Of a stretch of 64,000 nt of DNA, positions 24,658 to 35,500 are shown piece by piece (positions within the stretch are counted from its first letter, which is position 1; every line of letters begins with the position of its first letter). The stretch is from Tillus elongatus (Eukaryota; Arthropoda; Insecta; Coleoptera; Cleridae): NCBI GenBank assembly GCA_964006375.1, contig OZ023262.1, positions 196,293,907 through 196,357,906 of the forward strand, read 5' to 3'. Under the pieces are notes generated by a model that saw only the letters and a list, made by a program, of their open reading frames with translations, was not told the DNA's origin and did no database searches. Made by a program: the position numbers and the translations under genes.

Positions 24658-26594
24658 TAGGGTGGCGCATTGAAAACGAAACAGACCGATTTGCGTCCAG
24701 ATCATTTTTTTTTAAGAAACGCTAAAAGACGACAATTTTAATATTGAGGGGGACATGTTTTGACATAAAACTCAACTCTGTCACATCAACCCCTTAAGGG
24801 TGGTGATAACAACCCTTGTATTTTAAATAGGGAACACGGGTTCAGTGTTACATCATTTGAAAGCTATTTCTTTTCTGAATTCAGCACACTCATTTTTTTG
24901 GGTGTTTTATAAACTCGTTTAAAAATTATACACAGTTGAAGAGGCAAAAACGCATTTCACTCATTCCGATAATAAATGTGCTGATAGTCTGTTTTGTTGG
25001 TTTGTAAACCAAAAATTGACCAAAAATTGACTATCAGAACATTTCTTATCGGAATGAGAGAAATGCGGTTTATTATTTCAGTTTATCAGTCGGTTTGATA
25101 CTTGATAGTACTACCGAAAATTAATTTCACAATGGTGTATTCTGTAGAAGAAAGAGTTGAAATAATATTTTTTTTCCAAAAACGATGACTGTGCCAACCG
25201 TACCGCAAATTTGTTTAATGAACGACATCCGAACAGATATGTTAACAGAAAATACATTTTGGAGTTAGCTGCAGAGTTTCGACAAAGTGGTTTAGTAGCT
25301 AACAAAAAACAGTATCCTGAACACGAATTTCCGGTTAGAAATGAGACTACTGAGATTGAAGTTTTAGGACAAATTGCTGCAGACCCAACTTTGAGCACGA
25401 GAAAATTGGCCACTGTTTCAAACATCAAAAGAAGAACTATTCAGAGAATATTGAAGCATCATAAATTTCACCCGTATAATGTTCATCTTGTACAACAACT
25501 GAATGAAGATGATTTTGATCGGCGGCTCGAGTTTTGTGAAGTTACGACTGCACGAATAGCCGATAACGGGAACTTTCTGTTCAATATCTGTTTTCAGGCG
25601 AGTGTACGTTTTTATAAACTCTACAGTCAATCGTCATAATTGTCGTTATTGGCCAGATAATAGTCCAAGAAATTTTCACGAAGTCCACACTCAAACTCCA
25701 CAGAAATTGAATGTCTGGACTGGTATTTTTGGAGACCGTTTAATCAGACCAATTTTTCTTGATGGCAATTTGAGTGGCGAAACGTATTTGGAGTTACTAT
25801 AGGATATCGTTTACCCTCTACTAATTGACATTGTTGAAAATGATGATCGCTATCAAGAAAATCAATTAGTGTTTCAACAAGATAGAGCTCCTCCGCATTT
25901 TTCACAACGTGTTAGGGAGTTTTTGAACAGAGAGTTTCCAGCAATGGATTGGGCGTAGAGGTGCTATTGAGTGGCCCATTAGATCACCGGATTTAACTCC
26001 TTTAGACTTCTTTCTATGGGGCCATTTAAAGAGTAAAATTTACGCCACAGAACCGGAGTCTCTGGAAGAATTACGACGACGCGTTGTTGAATAATGCCGT
26101 CTAATAACTCCACAAATGCTCCAGAATGTCAAAGCTCGTTTGGAACAAAATTTTTATTTTTGTATAGAAGCTGGTGGTCAACAATTTGAGCACGTACTTA
26201 ACTGAATAATCTTTTTGAACGTTTGGTTTTGTTTTTTCGTTTTTTTAACGATAAATTGCCTAATGAGTGCATTTCTTATCACAATGAATGAAATACGTTC
26301 TTGCAACTCCAACTGTGAATAATTTTCAAACGAGTTGATAAAAAAAAAGAGAAAAAGATTAGTGTGCTAAATTCAGAAAAGAAAGAGCTTTCAAATGATG
26401 TAACACTCGACCCATGTTCCCTATTTAAAATATAAGGGTTGTTATCAGCACGCTTAAGGGGTTGATGTGACAAAGTTGAGTTTTATGTCAAAACATGTCC
26501 CCCTCAATATTAAAATTGAGGTGTTTCAGCGTTTCTTAAAAACAAAAATTTCTGGACGTAAATCGGTCTGTTTATTTTTCAATGCGCCACCCTG
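24658..26594 (+). mobile_element. Tc1/mariner-superfamily element with about 330-bp inverted ends (copy 1)
   Basis: Ends read GGGTGGCGCATTGAAAA on both strands, with TA on each side (24656-24657 and 26595-26596), the standard mariner target duplication. Inverted ends extend about 330 bases with blocks such as GACATGTTTTGACATAAAAC. A 47-bp-arm palindrome (24951-25067) lies between the left end and the transposase start. It is inserted inside an L1-like RT frame. Confidence 0.88.
25132..26205 (+). pseudogene. Transposase of copy 1 (DUF4817-like HTH plus DDE)
   Basis: Starts at the ATG of MVYSVEERVEI. The N-terminal helix-turn-helix includes LFNERHPNRYVNRKYILELA and a second one, LSTRKLATVSNIKRRTIQRI. 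The DDE domain follows: a damaged first Asp box (frame slips at about 25600, where copy 2 keeps FSDECTF), QLVFQQDRAPPH (second Asp, about 25875) and RSPDLTPLDFFLWG (third Asp, about 25995), ending FEHVLN and stop at 26205. A poly-T-associated frameshift near 25165, the slip near 25600, and stops at about 25801 and 26090 disable it. It would have cut and pasted its own element. Confidence 0.85.
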
Positions 26595-26596
26595 TA

Positions 26597-26860
26597 TACA
26601 TATTTAGGAATTAGACAAGTTTGTCCGGTGTCAAGTTTATTATTCTCTCTTTCATAAGACTTGGTAAGAATAGACACAACGGGTTGAAAATAAATAGCCA
26701 AAATTATAAAATTGTTGCCTATGCTGATGATGTGAACTTTTTTATAGGAAATGCAACCGATTTAACAAGTCTTACAATCGTCTTACGAAATCTACGAAAT
26801 CTCTTCAAATGGAAAACTCAATCAAGCCAAATTAAAAATATGAATATTAGGCCAAAATAA
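26597..26860 (+). pseudogene. L1-like LINE reverse transcriptase, right part
   Basis: Begins directly at the transposon's right TA with GIRQVCPVSSLLFSLS (RT pattern GxRQGCPLSPLLF), followed after one frame change by GLKINSQNYKIVAYADDVNF, the catalytic YADD box (about 26720). It is continuous with the left part at 24370-24657 once the transposon is taken out of the alignment. Confidence 0.85.
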
Positions 26861-26889
26861 AAATAGTGCTGCAAATTAAATCATAACTT

Positions 26890-27650
26890 CCACATAGCTG
26901 TAACAATCCACTCTCCTCATAAAGACATCCTCGTGAAATAAATTTAGGGCCCATGACTGGACCACAAAGAAAATATGTGTATTTCTGTACCCATAAGCGT
27001 CTAAAACATTTTATTAAACGAGTTTTAACGAAAAAATTCGAAGCGTTCCTTTGTCGGGTGCTAAATGGATACCAAATGATATTTCAATTCGTTCGAAAGT
27101 TATTGCAGACAAACGTGCAGGCCGACAGACAGACCGACAAAATTCCAGAATCAGCTTTCTATATGTTTTAAAACTGTTTACAGCGTTTTAGCCAAATAAA
27201 GAAAATCGAAATTTCTATCACCGATATTCCACTCCCGCACATTCAACCCTTAATTTAATTTGAGTACAGAGTACCAGATATTTGATGAAATTCGAAGTTT
27301 TCTAATAAACAAACCCTAAAACGATATACTACTCGAATTCTAACGAAGAAATATCAAGTTTCATCAAATCACCCCTCTTTCGTCCTCTACTCCCTGGAGT
27401 GATTTTACCCAAAAACAACAGAAACCGTTCGATTATCGGTGGCTAACTGTGTACCAAATTTGAGGATGATAACTCAATTCGTTTTAAAGTTGCGGTGGCT
27501 ACAAACAGGCAGACATACAGACCGACAGACAAACAAAAATTTCGTTTTCAAATCATGCTTTCTATCTGTTTTGACACATTTTACGACGTTTAAGCCGGAA
27601 AACAATTTAAAATTTTTATCGCCGATGTCATACTTCCACACGTACTGACG
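26890..27650. repeat. Diverged tandem repeat with CAGACAGACCGACA-type stretch
   Basis: Two segments (about 26990-27240 and 27435-27645) share the order ACCAAAT.., TCAATTCGTT.., a GACAGAC/GACCGACA run, TTTCTATMTGTTTT and a GCGTTTTAGCC/GACGTTTAAGCC block. Simple CAGA-like runs of this sort are common in insect repeats. No coding frame is recognised. Confidence 0.55.
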
Positions 27651-27665
27651 ATGTGGAAGTAATAA

Positions 27666-28110
27666 GTAAAAAATTCAGGACGCAGCAAGTTCGTTATAGT
27701 AGTGAATTTTCATAAGAATTGTACACTATTATTATACGGCACATTATTAAAATTAATAATTTAAACTTATACATACCTTGAAGATAAATTTTAGAGGTCC
27801 TAGTACGAGCACATTTAAATAATTCTTTCGAAAGTGTAACCATCGATATTTCTCTATTATCAAAAAAATCTTGTGTTCTAACTCCTTTTGAGAAAAATGC
27901 CCAAAACATAATTTATATCTATAAATAGTGTAAGTCTCTTTAAAAGAAACTTCTATTACAAATTTTATTAAATTACAAAAGCTTTCGAGACGAAAACTTA
28001 ATTCATATTAAGAAAAGTAAAGTATCTGCCAAATTATAAACGTAGTTATTCTTCCCTATTAGTGGCCTAAATGATTTCGTTTTAGTCAACTTAATTAAAC
28101 CGCTTTTTTA
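27666..28110 (+). repeat. Family X variant, third copy
   Basis: An A-motif (GGACGCAGCAAGTTCGTTAT) at about 27668-27710, then sequence shared with 15.26-15.65 kb (ATTGTACACTAT, AGAGGTCCTAG, TTTTAGTCAAC). Confidence 0.65.
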
Positions 28111-28270
28111 ATATCAACAATAACAAAATGTCTGCTGAAAATTATAATTTTAGGCTTACAGGTGAAAAAGTTATTCAGGTATTTTAAACAAGAATGAGAT
28201 CTTGTTCAAAACGTATAAAATCTGTACACTATTGTTTCTCCAAGTGCCAAAAACAAAACAAAAACCATAC

Positions 28271-28346
28271 ATTCACCGAGCGGGAATCGATCTCGGAACC
28301 CTCTGCGTAGAAAACAAGCACGCTACCACTGGGCTATCTAAGGACA
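28271..28346 (-). tRNA. tRNA-like sequence (tRNA pseudogene or SINE head)
   Basis: The minus strand contains TAGCCCAGTGGTAGCG (28336-28321), a good polymerase III A-box, and GATCGATTCCC (28292-28282), close to the B-box GGTTCGANTCC, with about 30 bases between. CCGAG/CTCGG could form the T-arm. The anticodon arm region (TTGTTTTCTACGCAG) is imperfect and no clean acceptor stem closes the cloverleaf, so a tRNA-derived SINE or pseudogene is likelier than a working tRNA. No poly-A or second SINE copy was seen here. Confidence 0.5.
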
Positions 28347-28349
28347 CGT

Positions 28350-28930
28350 TAACTAACGTTTTGTTTACATGATACTTGACGCCGGCTTCATGCTCCGGGA
28401 TATTTTATATTATATTAAAAGTAAACATAACAATTAATTACAGAATTAATAGAATTGTCACATGAAACACATTCAGCGACTCTTTCAATCTTAGATGACG
28501 TCTTATGTTCAAGTTTAAAGATAAAAAAACAAACTGTTCTAAAATCATTTTTATATAAACTTGACTTTGTTTTGTTTACAGTTCCGCTATATAATGTTAC
28601 AGTTTCAGTCTAAAACTGTATTTGGGGCCATTCATCAAGCTACAGATATAGTGTATTTTAAAAATTGATTGAATTCCCCAGTTAAAAAACAATCACTTGG
28701 CAAGAGAAAATAGTTTTGACCCATATTTTAGGTCAAACAGGCCTGTAGCCAGATACTGAGTTGATAAAAAAAAACATCTACCAAATTTGGTTGTTCTATG
28801 TTGGGGCATGGCTGCAACACAGTTGTTTCCTGTAATTATTAAATAATCTTCCGAGGTCAATATCTCTCGAAAAAATCGTTTTGTGGTCCTCTACATGCAT
28901 ACATTCTGCGTCCATTGCGTTACGAAACAT
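28350..28930. other. No recognised feature
   Basis: Unassigned AT-rich sequence. Confidence 0.4.
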
Positions 28931-28934
28931 TTTT

Positions 28935-29014
28935 CCGAAGAAAACAAATTTTTCCGCGAAAAACTGGTCCGACTTTCCTGGATAACGAACTTATCCAAGC
29001 CATTTGCAAAAGGA

Positions 29015-29016
<2 letters not shown>
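28935..29016 (-). repeat. Family X right module, inverted
   Basis: GACTTTCCTGGATAACGAAC and TATCCAAGCCATTTGCAAAA, the right block on the minus strand, ending at the (TA)n array. Confidence 0.7.
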
Positions 29017-29094
<78 letters not shown>

Positions 29095-29113
29095 GTGTGT
29101 GTGTGTGTGTGTA
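29017..29113. repeat. Compound (TA)n-(TG)n microsatellite
   Basis: About 38 TA units then 10 TG units. It is flanked on both sides by family X right modules facing each other. Confidence 0.98.
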
Positions 29114-29124
29114 TCACATATATA

Positions 29125-30790
29125 AAATAATATGCCGATTTTAATTAATTTTGGTGAATACCTTCCTTTTGCAAATGGCTTTGATAAGTTCCTCAGCCAG
29201 AAAAATCGGCCCAGTTTTTCCAGGGACATTTTTTGTTTGCTCTCGGAAAATTTGTATATCACCTAAAATAACAAGCTACGGCAACCAAATGTGGTACGCA
29301 GATTCACATCATAAAAAAAAACAGGTACCAAAATGTATATCTGCAAATTAAAAGAAAACAAAGTTACAGGCATTTAAAGAAAAAAAATGGGTGCCACTGA
29401 TGACCAGAGAAACGCACAAAAACAAAATATTTTGTCTAGATAACAAGATCAATTTTATATTACACACAAAGATTACTTTTTTTGCGGAAAAAGGTCCTGA
29501 AATGCCAGAAAAAATACCTCGAAGATTGTATAGTTTTTCCTCTTAACACGTCAAAGTCGCGATTTGAAACGTCAAAATTGGAAACTTTTAAGTAAAGGAC
29601 CTGAAACGAATACGAGTTATGTAAAAAAAATGTCGCAAGAAGTGTGTTTTACAAACCCTTAAGTTTCTGCTTCAACCGTCATTGTTCTTCATTTTACTAA
29701 AATAGTTCCAGACAATTCATTTCAAATGGAACCTTTCTCTGACGCTTTGTCGGTAGTTTTAGATATAGAGTGAAGGAAACAATTTTGTATCCCTTTTTAA
29801 GCTGATTGCACGCACGGGGGAGTGTGAGGTTCTAACATAGTTAAAGTTCATATCGAGAAGGTGTGCAGAAACATAAAATGTATGTACAATATGTGTTCCA
29901 AAACGCATGCTGTGTTCTAATTAGACATCCAGATTCCCCAATCCCCAGCTGACCGTTAATTAATACGTGAAATGTCAAACACACAAAACTCTGCGGTCAA
30001 ATAGTCTATGACAAAAGAACATCAGTCACGTTCGAACCTAAAAATTTAATGAATTACGGACGAATTTCGACCACTGCACAGGTCCACTAGTATGGCTTAA
30101 TAATTTTTAGCGTATTTTTTCTACGAAAATACTGGGTGACCCATTTCTACGGTAAAGCTCAATATTACCGCCACTAGAAAAAATTGTATACGTTAATTAT
30201 AGGCTGTCTTGAGCAGCAGCTTACAAAATTATTTGGACAATCACAAGGTGGTCCATAAGACGTTGGTGATGCATGTTGTCGATTAATGTTAATTGTTTTG
30301 TAACTTTTCACATTTTTGGCACATATCAATAATTGTGATACGGCGTTTTTACCAATAGAATTCGGAGTCCCATGTAAATGACGCATTCGGGGAGGTTTTT
30401 GTCTATATTATTTCATGAACGAAATCGAGATGCCGTTTACAGGGCGCTCCCAAGTAGTGACTGAATATAAAAAATCAAACTGCCGTAACTCAATTGTTTC
30501 AAATAGAACCGCATGTAGTTTGTGTTTCAGAATTGAAATAATAAGTTATTTCAAAAAAATGTTTTCGGATTTTCTGGAAAAAATTGTTTTTAAATTTTCA
30601 TGCAAAAAACTTTTTTGGGAGTTTAGCTGAAAAGCTGATTTGATGAAATATGGTACACTGTTTCCACTATATGGGTCATACTGGTAACCAAATTTGATGC
30701 CTGCTTTCATTAAAAAAAACATATTTGCTATTAAAAACATTTTTATGAAAGTGCACTAGCATAACGTACTTGGTACTTTCAGAATTTTTG
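29125..30790 (-). repeat. Family X, long copy with an internal insertion
   Basis: Right block (about 29125-29200), GTGCCACTGATGACCAGAG/AACGTC block (about 29385-29760), then about 315 bases absent from other copies (29773-30088), then the GTGACCCATTTCTACGG block (about 30130), the GACGCATTCGGGGAGG block and a degenerate A-motif at about 30748-30790. The module order matches the 7.6-9.3 kb copy. Confidence 0.7.
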
Positions 30791-30794
30791 TTTA

Positions 30795-31079
30795 ATTGTA
30801 AAAGTTGATATAAAAATTAAAAAAAGAGAGGTTTTACCAGTTAGGGCAAAAAAAGTTTCAGTCAGCGCAATGCCCTGACCAGCCCTATGCTAACTGCGGG
30901 GCTGGGGGCAAATACTTCTTTGTGTGGCGTTAAAAAGTTAACTTTTTTTATTATTGTTATCATAGTTGACATTTTAAAATCATGCTTTATAGCCAAGTAT
31001 TTTTTACATTGACATCAATATAAATAAAACAAAATAGAAAGAAAAAGGTCTATTTAATATTATATCTGTTTTATTTCAG
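30795..31079. other. Unassigned; upstream flank of a candidate exon
   Basis: Contains a GC-richer patch (GCCCTGACCAGCCCTATGC, near 30870) and ends with a T-rich tract and TTTTATTTCAG, a plausible splice acceptor at 31079. Confidence 0.4.
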
Positions 31080-31166
31080 GGCCCTGGGAAGATGCTGAGC
31101 CCACCACGCCACCTTAGGCAATTCTTACCTATGCCCCTTCTTTGTTGCTTTTTTTGTATATTATCG
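31080..31166 (+). CDS. Candidate host-gene exon encoding a signal peptide
   Basis: TTTTATTTCAG ends at 31079 and CG|GTAAGT begins the next intron at 31167, so both splice consensus sequences are present around 87 bases (29 codons, open throughout). An ATG at 31092 starts MLSPPRHLRQFLPMPLLC, then CFFCILS: a short basic segment followed by a hydrophobic run, the form of a secretory signal peptide. The exon is distinctly more GC-rich than its surroundings. The downstream intron would be phase 0. No other exon could be linked to it, and no TE family is recognised. It may be the first coding exon of a secreted or membrane protein whose large introns make up this window. Evidence is structural only. 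Confidence 0.45.
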
Positions 31167-31169
31167 GTA

Positions 31170-31740
31170 AGTGACATCCTATCTATTTTAGAAAATCATC
31201 TCATGGTTGTGTGTATTTTAAACATTTAGCTTTAGCATGTATTCCATTGCACCAAAATTAAATTTCAACATTATTCCAATGTCCTACATAATATTGATCC
31301 AGGTTCATTTTCACTAGCATGTGTCAAAATTTTAGGCGAATATGAAGTCGCAAAGGGCTACATACTAGAAAAAGCTGAAAACCTATTTGGGATCAAAATT
31401 ATGTTGGACGTCCAGAAATTACCATATGTATGCACAGGGCGTCTTCAAGATAATAAACCTTATCACGTTTTCTGGAAAACTACTAGAGATAGATAAAAAC
31501 ATTAAATACAAACGTTGTTTACGGAGGCTTTTATTGTATAATAATTGCATTTTTTATTGTATAATAATTGCATGTATACAGGCTGGTTCATTTCTTCGAT
31601 ACCGCAATCACCGTTGATATTTAAAATAGATCATCTTTTAGCGGTTTTGACATCATTGACTTTATCTCAAAAAAATGTAATTTTCGGATCACCATTAAAA
31701 AGGTAGTTACAACTAAATTGTAGATTGTTTAATGAGACGT
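31170..31740. other. No recognised feature
   Basis: Unassigned sequence. A direct duplication of TTTTATTGTATAATAATTGCA lies at about 31529-31572. Confidence 0.4.
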
Positions 31741-33330
31741 ATAATATAGCTTTGGCATTTCAGCGCTGCCACCCTATTTGGTTTTTGTGCATGACTCCAT
31801 TTTTCACCAGTTGCCCAAAAAATGTTACGACATTTTGTATAGTCTATTATCTTTTTTGGGACTATTTTACCTATTTCGTGGCGTGTTAAAATCACCGGTC
31901 CAAGGTATTTGAGCCTTTTGCCGAACTAAGCGATGCAGTCGCATAGAAAGTGTTCTGTTGTTTCTGCTGCTTGAGTGCAGTATCTGCAGTTTTCACTGGC
32001 CTATGCAAAGTCCCATGATTATTCTCAAGTCGTTCTTGTTCAATTCAAGAAACAGTTCAGACTTTTTTGATGATATGGTGATGAACCGTTCTGCCTGCCT
32101 TAACCTGGCCTTTTTTGTCAGTATGACAGAATTTGGTTCCTTTCCCAACTATCAAGTTTAATTCTCACATGGCTTTATGTTAGTTCAGAATAGGGCCATG
32201 GACTAACGAATGATGTTATTTTGCTGTGCTTTTTGCAAAGCCATCTGCTTTCTCGTTTCCTTTAATGCGTTGATACCCCGGTAGTCACATCAAAATTACT
32301 TTGATGTCCGTAGTCAGTTACTTTGAAGATTTTTTGGAGTCCTAGGCCACGAGTCGGTTTTGAAACATTTCAGAGTTATTAGTACTGCTTGACTGTTTGA
32401 GAGGATTTAGATCTCTTTATTTTAGGAGTGTACACATATTTATAGCTAGCATTTTGCTGTGAAGTTGGTGGACGTTTTTCCTAGGGACTAAAGGTAGGTC
32501 CTCTTATTACCAGTCCTGCTTCCTCCATTTGTTTTGACCCGTCTGTATACCATACAGATGAGTTGTTGATCAGCCTTTTAATCTCTCTCTCTCTGTTCCA
32601 TGCTTGGCGGTTCCAGATGACCACGTCAAATGGAACTATACAGTCTAGTTTAGCTGGCATTTTATCTGTTGGTTTGGCAAGTGACTCCAATGGAACAATA
32701 TCCAGGAGTGGCCAACCAAGTATGCTCGTTGAATTTGTCTGCTTGAAACAGTCTTGAGACACTTAATGCTGCTTCTTTCTTCACGCATATCCGAAGTGGC
32801 GGTAATATGCAGCACCTATTGCAATTCTAGGGTATGATGCCATAGCTCCCGGCATTTCAAGATAGGTCATCATCTGCAATTTATGCAATTTGCTTTGTGT
32901 TGAGGCTTGTTCCATTTTGGGCCACCATACTATAGATGCGTCTGACCATGGGTTTAACCGCACTTTATTATATCCAATATACCATCCTGGAATTCAGCCC
33001 ACACGTCTTTCTTACGAGTCTACGGCATGTCCAGTTTGTCATGGTGGCTCTCGAAAGAGTATCTCAAGAGTGTGTCCCAGTTCAGTTGTTGGTCTAAGAA
33101 GATCCCTAAATGTTTTAATTTATTGAAAAATTCTATCTGTGTTCCATTCAGAGTGGGAGCTTTTAAATTTAGTTTCCTTCTGCGTGAATAAGACGAGAAC
33201 TGTTAAATGATGATTGACACTATCATGTGCGTATCCTTGGACTATAAATCCTGTTTCGCTCAATGCGGTCATAAGTTTATAAATGACGAGCGACCACAGA
33301 AGAAGTGATAGCACTCCTCCCTGCTGTAAT
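31740..33330 (-). pseudogene. R1/LOA-like LINE: RT thumb, RNase H and C-terminus (degenerate)
   Basis: Minus strand, in order: QQGGVLSLLLWSLV (about 33327-33285) and GYAHDSV, a damaged YADD box; KHLGIFLDQQLNWDTLL (about 33115); CRRLVRKTCGLNSRM and SDASIVWWPK (about 33030-32910), the RT thumb typical of R1/LOA-type LINEs; SSVWYTDGSKQMEEAGLVI (about 32560-32500), the first RNase H motif with its Asp; SNSQAV (SDSQA pattern); GYQRIKGNEKADGFAK (about 32240), the last RNase H motif; and CRYCTQAAETTEHFLCDC (about 31985), the terminal zinc knuckle. Many frameshifts and stops. The endonuclease and RT fingers/palm are missing above 33330. Confidence 0.85.
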
Positions 33331-33339
33331 CACTATCTT

Positions 33340-34500
33340 ATTGGTTTAATTTATGACCGCTGTCATTACATGACTTTTTAGCATTGACTCAATCGTAAGT
33401 AAGTCTGTGTTCAATTCCCAGTAGAAAAGTCAAATTATTTCTCAGTGCATACTGTAAATTAACACCGACCGAGGTTGTGGTATTTTAGCAAGTTGAATGA
33501 CTGTTGCGTCTACCATGCGATGTTCGGCACGCTAAAGACCCCTTTTCATCTTACAAAAAAGAACAGGTTCGGCAAAATTTCCAGAACAGTGGGGTCCAAG
33601 TGATTCCTGGCGTCGGTAATTGGCTATAGTCGTAAAAATATACAGACGTGAAAGAAAAAAATACAATATAAAAATATAAACCCCACTGTTCCAACTTTAG
33701 TGAAATTCGATGGATGTCAAAATAATGAATGTGCTCAAACCTTTACGCATATTAAAACTTAGTTTTTGCAAATTGTAACGATTCATTTTTCCGGCCGGAT
33801 TAATGCCAAACTATGTTTCAAAATGATACTAAAACTCTGGTCCAATGGCGTTCAACTTAAATTCCTTACTAAAATGTACAAAATTTGCTACAGTATATTC
33901 GACTTTATAAAATATTATTTCCAAAGGAACAAAGGCAATATTTCAGCAATTCCATGCATTTGCAAGACAAGAGAGAAACAGACAAGCTTTAGCATGCCTC
34001 CAGCAGACAATTAACAAATCCTTGTAAATACAAGCAATCGTACACGTAGTTAAAAATAGCCTTATAGGCTATATGCATAGCAGATAAATCTGAATTTACA
34101 CTCTATCTCTTACGCTCTTTAAAAAACCATTGAAGTTTTGCGCGAGTCTAAAAAATACAGATAGGTAAAGAGAGCAGGATTCATCAGCGAACAGAAAGTG
34201 GTTGAATAAACACACACAGTGGTGCTATTGCGTCTTAAGTTCTTGTTAATGTACTAAAACCTGGTTTATTCGACTTGGTGAGTTTATTGTCTGCTGCCCT
34301 TAATATTACCAATCAACAAATTAAATTTTGTTTTAATTAGATTTTTTTGGAAATACCACAAGTTTGGTTTTTTTTTTGAAATACCGTAAAGTCAGCTTTA
34401 GAAATTAGCTTAGAGTCAAGCTTCAAAATTTCCGTTGATGTTTTTACTGTCTGCAATTAATCTCCTTGGACAAGAGAGATCATTGAAGAGCTTCCGCAAT
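33340..34500. other. Mostly unassigned; GC-richer dispersed repeat, copy 2
   Basis: 33515-33640 repeats the 18.9-19.06 kb segment (GGCACGCTAAAGACCCC, GGTTCGGCAAAATTTCCAG, TGGCGTCGGTAATTGGC). The rest shows no gene. Confidence 0.5.
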
Positions 34501-35500
34501 CAGCATAAGTGAGGACAATTTGCTTTAATACGGGGCCATGCTTCGGAAAATTATCCGCTTTAACATTCTTTAACGTAGAGTCCAAAATCAAGCGAGTACT
34601 ACTTGCTTTTCATAATCAAATAAAACAACACTACTGGCGAAGATCCAGCAATCGCAAGGTTGCGGAGACAGCAACTAGGTTGTGTCACATCCTCATTTTA
34701 GTTCCCCTCCGAGCAAACTAGAGCTACAAGTCAAAGTATCAGGCTTGAAACCAGTTGAGACGGTTCTAAACCACTCTTTGTATTTCTAACAGCCTGTTTG
34801 AATGTTTTGGTATATAAATAGTTTGTAATGCACACTTGTAAAACCTTGGAAAGCCGCCAATTACAATTTCACTTTTCTTGTAGTTAAGGTTTAATATAAA
34901 TAAACAACCCTCTTCATCTAATTTAACTTGAAAAAAATTAACCTAAGTCCAAAACAGTAAACAAGTTTCTGTTTGAGGTTCGTTTTACATTTTTTATAAT
35001 AGCAATTGCCCCTAGATATGTACTGTCTCCTTCTCTCTTATGACTATCCATGTTTTTCTATCTCACTCTTCAGTGTATAGTGTCTTTTTCATTCTCCCTT
35101 TCTACCAGATATAATTTCTGACATTTATAAAATTCATCTTTAAAGGAAATATTAACATCTCTCTTATCGCTTATCAAATTCCGGCAAGTTTTTGTTCTTT
35201 GGTTAAAGATTAATATTCATAAGAAATTATATTTTTACTAATATACCTGTGACTGAACAATAAGGTTGCGATCAGAAAGATCTTAAAAAAAGTTGACTGC
35301 AGGTAGAAGCTGGATTTTGTTACAACTTTACAATTAATTACTTTAATTATTAAAGTTCAGTGGAAATTATTTATATTTTTGTCAGAAAAGAAACCTCACA
35401 CATTTGGGTCAGCTTCTATTATTTAATTATTAGATTTTCCCCACATTTATTCTGCCTAATAAAAAAAAAATGAAATAAGTAGTACCCGCTGAGAGAGCTA
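34501..35500. other. No recognised feature
   Basis: AT-rich unassigned sequence; short open frames have no recognisable family. Confidence 0.4.

Noticed and set aside
24295..24670. Minus-strand frames of 81-109 codons
   Set aside because: They are antisense to the L1-like RT motifs read on the plus strand.
27110..27140. CAGACAGACCGACA run considered as telomere-like or CRISPR-like repeat
   Set aside because: It is not the insect telomere unit TTAGG and has no regular repeat-spacer structure.
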